This document shows, one piece after another, positions 6,021-8,898 of a stretch of 8,898 bases of DNA. The number at the start of each line of letters is the position of its first letter. Position 1 is the stretch's first letter. Under the pieces are notes generated by a model, which ran no database searches, was not told where the DNA came from, and saw only the letters and a program-made list of their open reading frames with translations. Made by a program: the position numbers and the translations under genes. Origin of the DNA: Bacteriovoracaceae bacterium (lineage in GTDB: Bacteria > Bdellovibrionota > Bacteriovoracia > Bacteriovoracales > Bacteriovoracaceae). The DNA is taken from contig JAKLJM010000072.1 of the NCBI GenBank assembly GCA_023151145.1, positions 1 through 8,898 of the forward strand. The letters are read 5' to 3'.

Positions 6021-6404
6021 ATGCAACCATTAGAGAGCCGAGTTTATAAATATAAAAATCCCGCAGTGAAGTTCTACTGTCCGCTTTGTCGAACAGAAAG
6101 AGCGATTACGGTGAAGGCTCGATTGACGGCAAAAAATTATTTGCAATTGGTGTTGACCGCGGTTGTTTCATCAATGGCATTGTATCCATTTTTAGGTGTT
6201 CGTTCGTTTATTTCTATTTTCTTTCTATGGGCCGTGTTTGAATTGGCCGTTCGTACTGATTTTAAAAAGCAGGTTCCTTGCCCTCATTGCGGTTTTGATG
6301 CGACTTGGTATAAGAAAGATGTGAAAGTCGCCCGTCAAAAAGTGGCGGATTTTTGGCAAGAAAAAGGTCAAACAGCTCCTAATGCAGCTCCCAAAAAAGC
6401 CTAA
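6021..6404 (+). CDS. Small membrane protein with two transmembrane helices between two CxxC zinc-knuckle motifs
   Basis: 127 residues, ATG with AGAAGGAG (6004-6011) 9 bases upstream. FYCPLCRTERAI holds C20-x2-C23 and VPCPHCGFDATW holds C87-x2-C90. Between them lie two hydrophobic helices at about 41-58 and 61-77, joined by PFLGVRS. If both helices cross the membrane, the two CxxC pairs end on the same, probably cytoplasmic, side and could together form one four-cysteine zinc ribbon. The tail (98-127) is charged and ends in a basic, Ala/Pro-rich NAAPKKA. I do not recognise a named family; the function is unknown. It lies 150 bases upstream of ssb on the same strand, separated by a hairpin at 6476-6494, so a joint transcript is possible but unproven. 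A weak TATAGT at 5970-5975 may be its -10 box. Confidence 0.75.
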   Translation: MQPLESRVYKYKNPAVKFYCPLCRTERAITVKARLTAKNYLQLVLTAVVSSMALYPFLGVRSFISIFFLWAVFELAVRTDFKKQVPCPHCGFDATWYKKDVKVARQKVADFWQEKGQTAPNAAPKKA

Positions 6405-6475
6405 TTTCAAGACTCTATAATTCTTTTCCTCCTGACAGATTTGTAAAGAATAAAGTGCTTTAAAAACGCGCTTGA

Positions 6476-6494
6476 AGGGTTTATCTTAGACCCT
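6476..6494. other. Hairpin between the zinc-ribbon gene and ssb
   Basis: AGGGTTTA and TAGACCCT can pair over 8 bp (one G-U) around the loop TCT. No T-tract follows on either strand, so it is not a standard intrinsic terminator. It lies 60 bases before the ssb start and could be an mRNA processing or stability element or an operator. The rest of 6405-6543 shows no clear promoter by eye. Confidence 0.4.
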
Positions 6495-6553
6495 CAACAA
6501 ACTATTAAGGCAGTAAGATTTTTAAGTGCGTTCTTGCTGTTGTGGAGGAAATC

Positions 6554-7003
6554 ATGAGTGTAAATAAGGTTATTATTTTAGGTCGTCTTGGACAAGATCC
6601 TGAGTTGAAATATACTCCAGGTGGTATGGCCGTTTGTAATTTTTCAATTGCCACAAGCGAGTCATGGGCCGATAAGTCAGGACAAAAACAAGAAAGAACT
6701 GAATGGCACAGAGTTGTTGTTTGGGGAAAACTTGGTGAACTTTGTAACCAATACCTAACCAAAGGTAGACAAGCTTATATCGAAGGATCATTACAAACTC
6801 GTTCATGGGACGATAAAAGTGGTCAGAAAAGATATACAACTGAAGTTTTAGCAAAAACTGTTCAGTTCATTGGAGCAAATACTGGGGCATCAGAAGGAAG
6901 ATCAGCACAATCAACTGGTCCATCGTACGATGAAGGAATTGCAAATCCTTCTTACGATATTTCTACTGATACAAACTTCACTGCAGATGATATTCCGTTT
7001 TAG
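6554..7003 (+). CDS. ssb: Single-stranded DNA-binding protein
   Basis: 149 residues starting MSVNKVIILGRLGQDPELKY, the standard bacterial SSB N-terminus. The OB fold covers about 1-107 and includes GGMAVCNFSIATSE, TEWHRVVVWGKLGELC and YIEGSLQTRSWDDKSGQKRYTTEV; W38, W51, W57 and W85 are candidate base-stacking residues. A short low-complexity linker (108-140) leads to the acidic tip FTADDIPF, the peptide by which SSB recruits replication and repair proteins. SSB works as a tetramer coating single-stranded DNA. The frame opens earlier at GTG 6542, but GGAGG at 6544-6548 lies inside that extension, 5 bases before ATG 6554, so 6554 is the real start. The gene ends in a strong terminator. The linker is short compared with that of E. 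coli SSB. No replication gene or rpsF/rpsR neighbours it here. Confidence 0.97.
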   Translation: MSVNKVIILGRLGQDPELKYTPGGMAVCNFSIATSESWADKSGQKQERTEWHRVVVWGKLGELCNQYLTKGRQAYIEGSLQTRSWDDKSGQKRYTTEVLAKTVQFIGANTGASEGRSAQSTGPSYDEGIANPSYDISTDTNFTADDIPF

Positions 7004-7030
7004 TAGATAAAAAAATCATCAGATTGATTT

Positions 7031-7059
7031 AAGGGTCTCTTTAGGAGACCCTTTTTTTT
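7031..7059 (+). terminator. Intrinsic terminator of ssb
   Basis: AAGGGTCTC (7031-7039) pairs with GAGACCCTT (7045-7053) around a 5-base loop TTTAG. A run of eight T (7052-7059) overlaps the end of the stem. It begins 27 bases after the ssb stop and is a textbook Rho-independent terminator. Confidence 0.95.
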
Positions 7060-7065
7060 GCAAAT

Positions 7066-7100
7066 AAATTTCACTCATGAGATAGATCATGAGCAAATTT
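7066..7100. repeat. Imperfect 35-bp inverted repeat in the convergent spacer
   Basis: CTCATGA (7074-7080) and TCATGAG (7087-7093) pair perfectly around GATAGA. Outside them, AAATTT occurs on both sides (7066-7071 and 7095-7100), itself self-complementary, with a one-base bulge between. It has no T-tract, so it is not an intrinsic terminator. It could be a cruciform, a protein binding site or an mRNA 3' stabiliser. The rest of 7101-7185 shows nothing I can name. Confidence 0.5.
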
Positions 7101-7185
7101 CCCTTAGGAAAAATTATTAATATCTTTTGTTCAGTTTAAGCACCATTACTCCGTAAAATTTCTTGATATTTTCTTGCCGTTTAAT

Positions 7186-7220
7186 CAATAGACCCAAAAA
7201 TAAATTTTTTGGGTCTATTG
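7186..7220 (-). terminator. Perfect 15-bp hairpin after the secreted-protein gene
   Basis: CAATAGACCCAAAAA (7186-7200) is fully complementary to TTTTTGGGTCTATTG (7206-7220) around the loop TAAAT. It lies 15 bases past the stop of the minus-strand gene at 7236. U-rich pairs lie inside the stem on both strands, and on the plus strand ATTTTTT follows 4 bases later, so it may stop transcription from both sides of this convergent spacer. Strand assignment is by nearest gene. Confidence 0.65.
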
Positions 7221-7235
7221 AAAGATTTTTTAAAA

Positions 7236-7811
7236 TTATTTTACGATTAAACGAAATGAACCTAAATTTTCTAATCCACGGTCGATATTCATTCCAGACT
7301 CTAGATCATCAAGAGTGAATTGAGATTGAACAGCGATTTCAAAAGAGCTTCTTCCCGTTGGAGAGTTGTCATAATTTAAAGCTTTAGTTGTAATTGAAGT
7401 TGAATAAGTTCCATCTTCATTTTTTTCTAAAGTCTGGCGATCAATTAAATCCCCTTTACCGTTATAAGCAAGTAAGGTGATATTTGAACGAGAAATTTGA
7501 ATATTTCTTTTTGATAAATCTTTTGTTCCGTAGTCTGTAATTTTTGAAGCTCTTTGCTCAAAAGAATGATCTCTGACAAATTTAAAAGAATTTCCAGACT
7601 GTGCACATCTTAAAAACTCGATAGTGATGTCGCTAGAGTTTAGAGCTTTATTCATTTTCACTGGACGATAAATACCACCAAGAGCATGACGATTTAAATC
7701 TGCTTTTGACTGACAAGTTACAACTGAACCGTCGAGAGTTTTAATTAAGTCAGTTACCGCAAGAGTAGAGAAAGAAAGAGCAATTAAAGAAGCGGCCATG
7801 ATTTTTTTCAT
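7236..7811 (-). CDS. Secreted protein of unknown function with Sec signal peptide
   Basis: 191 residues from ATG 7811. The frame extends to an ATG at 7886, but that longer form lacks a ribosome binding site, whereas AGGAG lies 7 bases before 7811 and the shorter form begins with a clear signal peptide MKKIMAASLIALSFSTLA, probably cut after residue 18. The mature part (about 173 residues) has two cysteines, C33 and C69, that could form a disulfide. It alternates polar and hydrophobic residues (for example DITIEFLRCA and NITLLAYNGKGDLIDRQTL), suggesting a beta-rich fold, and ends LGSFRLIVK. I recognise no family or catalytic motif. It is expected in the periplasm or outside the cell. It is transcribed alone, divergent from the next gene and closed by a perfect hairpin. 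Confidence 0.8.
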   Translation of the reverse strand: MKKIMAASLIALSFSTLAVTDLIKTLDGSVVTCQSKADLNRHALGGIYRPVKMNKALNSSDITIEFLRCAQSGNSFKFVRDHSFEQRASKITDYGTKDLSKRNIQISRSNITLLAYNGKGDLIDRQTLEKNEDGTYSTSITTKALNYDNSPTGRSSFEIAVQSQFTLDDLESGMNIDRGLENLGSFRLIVK

Positions 7812-8047
7812 ACGAGATCTCCTGTGAGTTTTGTGAGTGTTCTGAAGTATTTTTACCCTTTCATCATTAGCATTTTTTGGCGTCATTTTGGTAAAAGCGG
7901 ATAACTTCTACAGGGAAATCTATAGATAAAGTCTCAAAAAACGTCCTAACCCCCTAAAAAACCGACCAGAATCTTTTTCTCAACTATTTTTTTCATTATC
8001 CGACAAGTCCAGTGCATTACCCAATTACCTTAAAACTGGATGGATTT

Positions 8048-8392
8048 ATGAAGAAATTTTTCTTATTGGCCTTAGTACTTATGTCGTCGGCAGGCTATGC
8101 TGAAGAAGATTGGGTAAGTCATCCATTAACTAAGTTTGAAGTGAATGAAGATTCGGGAAGGATGAAAATTTTTACGCCCAAGTATGATTATATAGAACTA
8201 GATTGTATGAGTTTTATAAATGAATTGAGCTTTGTTTACAACAATACACTAGAAAGAAAGGTCGTCGTTGATAGTTATCAATGCGAATATCTTGGTGAAT
8301 ATATATCAGAGGGAATTAAAAATGGTGAAGCCTGTTTGAAGATGGATATCATCAATAATAAATTACTCTTTGAAGATAAAAAATGTGAATAA
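8048..8392 (+). CDS. Small secreted four-cysteine protein of unknown function
   Basis: 114 residues from ATG 8048. The frame also opens at GTG 8012, but only the 8048 start gives a proper signal peptide MKKFFLLALVLMSSAGYA, with likely cleavage before EEDW at residue 19. GGATGG 4 bases upstream is a weak, close ribosome binding site. The mature 96 residues contain C53, C79, C96 and C113, enough for two disulfides, and are acidic, ending EDKKCE. No known family is recognised. Small secreted disulfide-rich proteins can be inhibitors, adhesins or toxins, but nothing here says which. The stop codon TAA abuts the stop of the converging hydrolase gene with no base between. The 236 bases shared with the divergent gene (7812-8047) are AT-rich; I found no convincing promoter boxes there, although both genes must start within it. 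Confidence 0.75.
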   Translation: MKKFFLLALVLMSSAGYAEEDWVSHPLTKFEVNEDSGRMKIFTPKYDYIELDCMSFINELSFVYNNTLERKVVVDSYQCEYLGEYISEGIKNGEACLKMDIINNKLLFEDKKCE

Positions 8393-8898
8393 TTAGCTTT
8401 CGTCAGGTTCATTGTTAATAATGATGATATTGATGGGAGCACGACCTTCTTCAATTGTTTCCACGATATCATCAATCACAATGTCGTCCGAAGTTGTTTC
8501 TTGTTCTCGCCATCCTAGAGTACGTTTAATCTCATCAAATATTTCAAATTGCAGGTCACGTGAATCATCGATTTCCATATGAGTTTCATTTCGAAGTTCA
8601 TTATGAACAGCGGTGTGATCAGGATTTCTGGCTACGTGGGCAGTCCCATGTAAAAGAGGGAGTCTTCCTTCTGCAAAAAAGTTCAAATTCCTTTTCACAT
8701 TAACGGGAATGACATGATGATTGAAGCCAACCGCATCTAATGTCACCATTAAGTCGACATTTCTAAAACCATGTTTAAGCGTATTTAATTCTTCCGCAAT
8801 TTCTACTGCAGAGTCCGCGCCAAAACTGTGTCCAACTAAAACAACTTTTTGGTTCTCAGCGTGTTTTTTTATTTTTTCAATGATAGCGTCTTTATCTT
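8393..8898 (-). CDS. Alpha/beta hydrolase (lipase/esterase-like), 5' part outside the window
   Basis: The frame is open from the right edge to a stop at 8393, giving 167 visible residues without the N-terminus; the first internal ATG (8749) is too late to be the start. The visible part begins DKDAIIEKIKKHAENQKVVL and continues VGHSFGADSAVEIAEEL, the GxSxG nucleophile elbow with Ser24 of the visible stretch, preceded by a hydrophobic strand and followed by a helix, as in serine hydrolases. MVTLDAVG is the next strand, and D54 or a later Asp could be the acid. RNETHMEIDDS carries a likely catalytic His in the usual position near the C-terminus. The tail is rich in Asp, Glu and Ile and ends INNEPDES. 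The substrate cannot be told; GHSFG and the THMEID motif suggest a lipase or thioesterase-like enzyme. A signal peptide cannot be judged from this part. Confidence 0.8.
   Translation of the reverse strand, partial: DKDAIIEKIKKHAENQKVVLVGHSFGADSAVEIAEELNTLKHGFRNVDLMVTLDAVGFNHHVIPVNVKRNLNFFAEGRLPLLHGTAHVARNPDHTAVHNELRNETHMEIDDSRDLQFEIFDEIKRTLGWREQETTSDDIVIDDIVETIEEGRAPINIIIINNEPDES

Noticed and set aside
6505..6854. Minus-strand open frames across ssb
   Set aside because: They are antisense to an unmistakable ssb gene and have no family features or start signals.
7812..7886. 25-residue N-terminal extension of the secreted protein
   Set aside because: It would bury the signal peptide, and AGGAG supports the ATG at 7811.
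8012..8047. GTG start twelve codons ahead of the four-cysteine protein
   Set aside because: It puts a charged stretch in front of an otherwise perfect signal peptide and has no ribosome binding site.

Overview
The window looks like chromosomal DNA from an AT-rich Gram-negative bacterium. Sec signal peptides on small secreted proteins, a TadG-like pilus-type membrane protein, an SSB with the usual acidic tip and a lysine/alanine/proline-rich histone H1-like protein would all fit the Bdellovibrionota (Bacteriovorax/Peredibacter-like predators). That placement is an inference from style, not from a marker gene. No mobile element, CRISPR array, rRNA or convincing tRNA was seen.

Positions 1-5715 are read entirely on the minus strand. 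In transcription order they hold: a TadG-like protein of about 900 residues with one membrane anchor and a very large outer domain; a 259-residue protein with a basic H1-like repeat half and a highly acidic half, under its own sigma70-like promoter and closed by an intrinsic terminator; a small CPYC glutaredoxin; an HD-superfamily phosphohydrolase of the dGTPase/SAMHD1 type starting 2 bases after the glutaredoxin stop; and, after an 85-base gap that can fold over the next ribosome binding site, a rhodanese-like protein whose catalytic cysteine is replaced by serine and which runs off the left edge.

Positions 5716-6020 hold no convincing protein gene. They contain a GC-rich island (71 of 120 bases G+C by hand count at 5821-5940) with several hairpins and a repeated AGTCTAGAA motif. 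I read this as a candidate structured non-coding RNA of unknown family, and it is the best candidate here for something undescribed.

Positions 6021-7059 are read on the plus strand: a small membrane protein whose two transmembrane helices sit between two CxxC knuckles, then ssb with a textbook terminator. From 7060 the window holds a long inverted repeat, a perfect 15-bp hairpin, a minus-strand gene for a secreted protein of unknown function, a divergent plus-strand gene for a small secreted four-cysteine protein, and the 3' part of a minus-strand alpha/beta hydrolase that runs off the right edge. The last two genes converge with directly abutting stop codons.

A possible functional theme is nucleotide and DNA handling (glutaredoxin plus dNTPase, SSB, H1-like protein) next to envelope functions (TadG-like protein, secreted proteins). 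There is no single obvious operon system.
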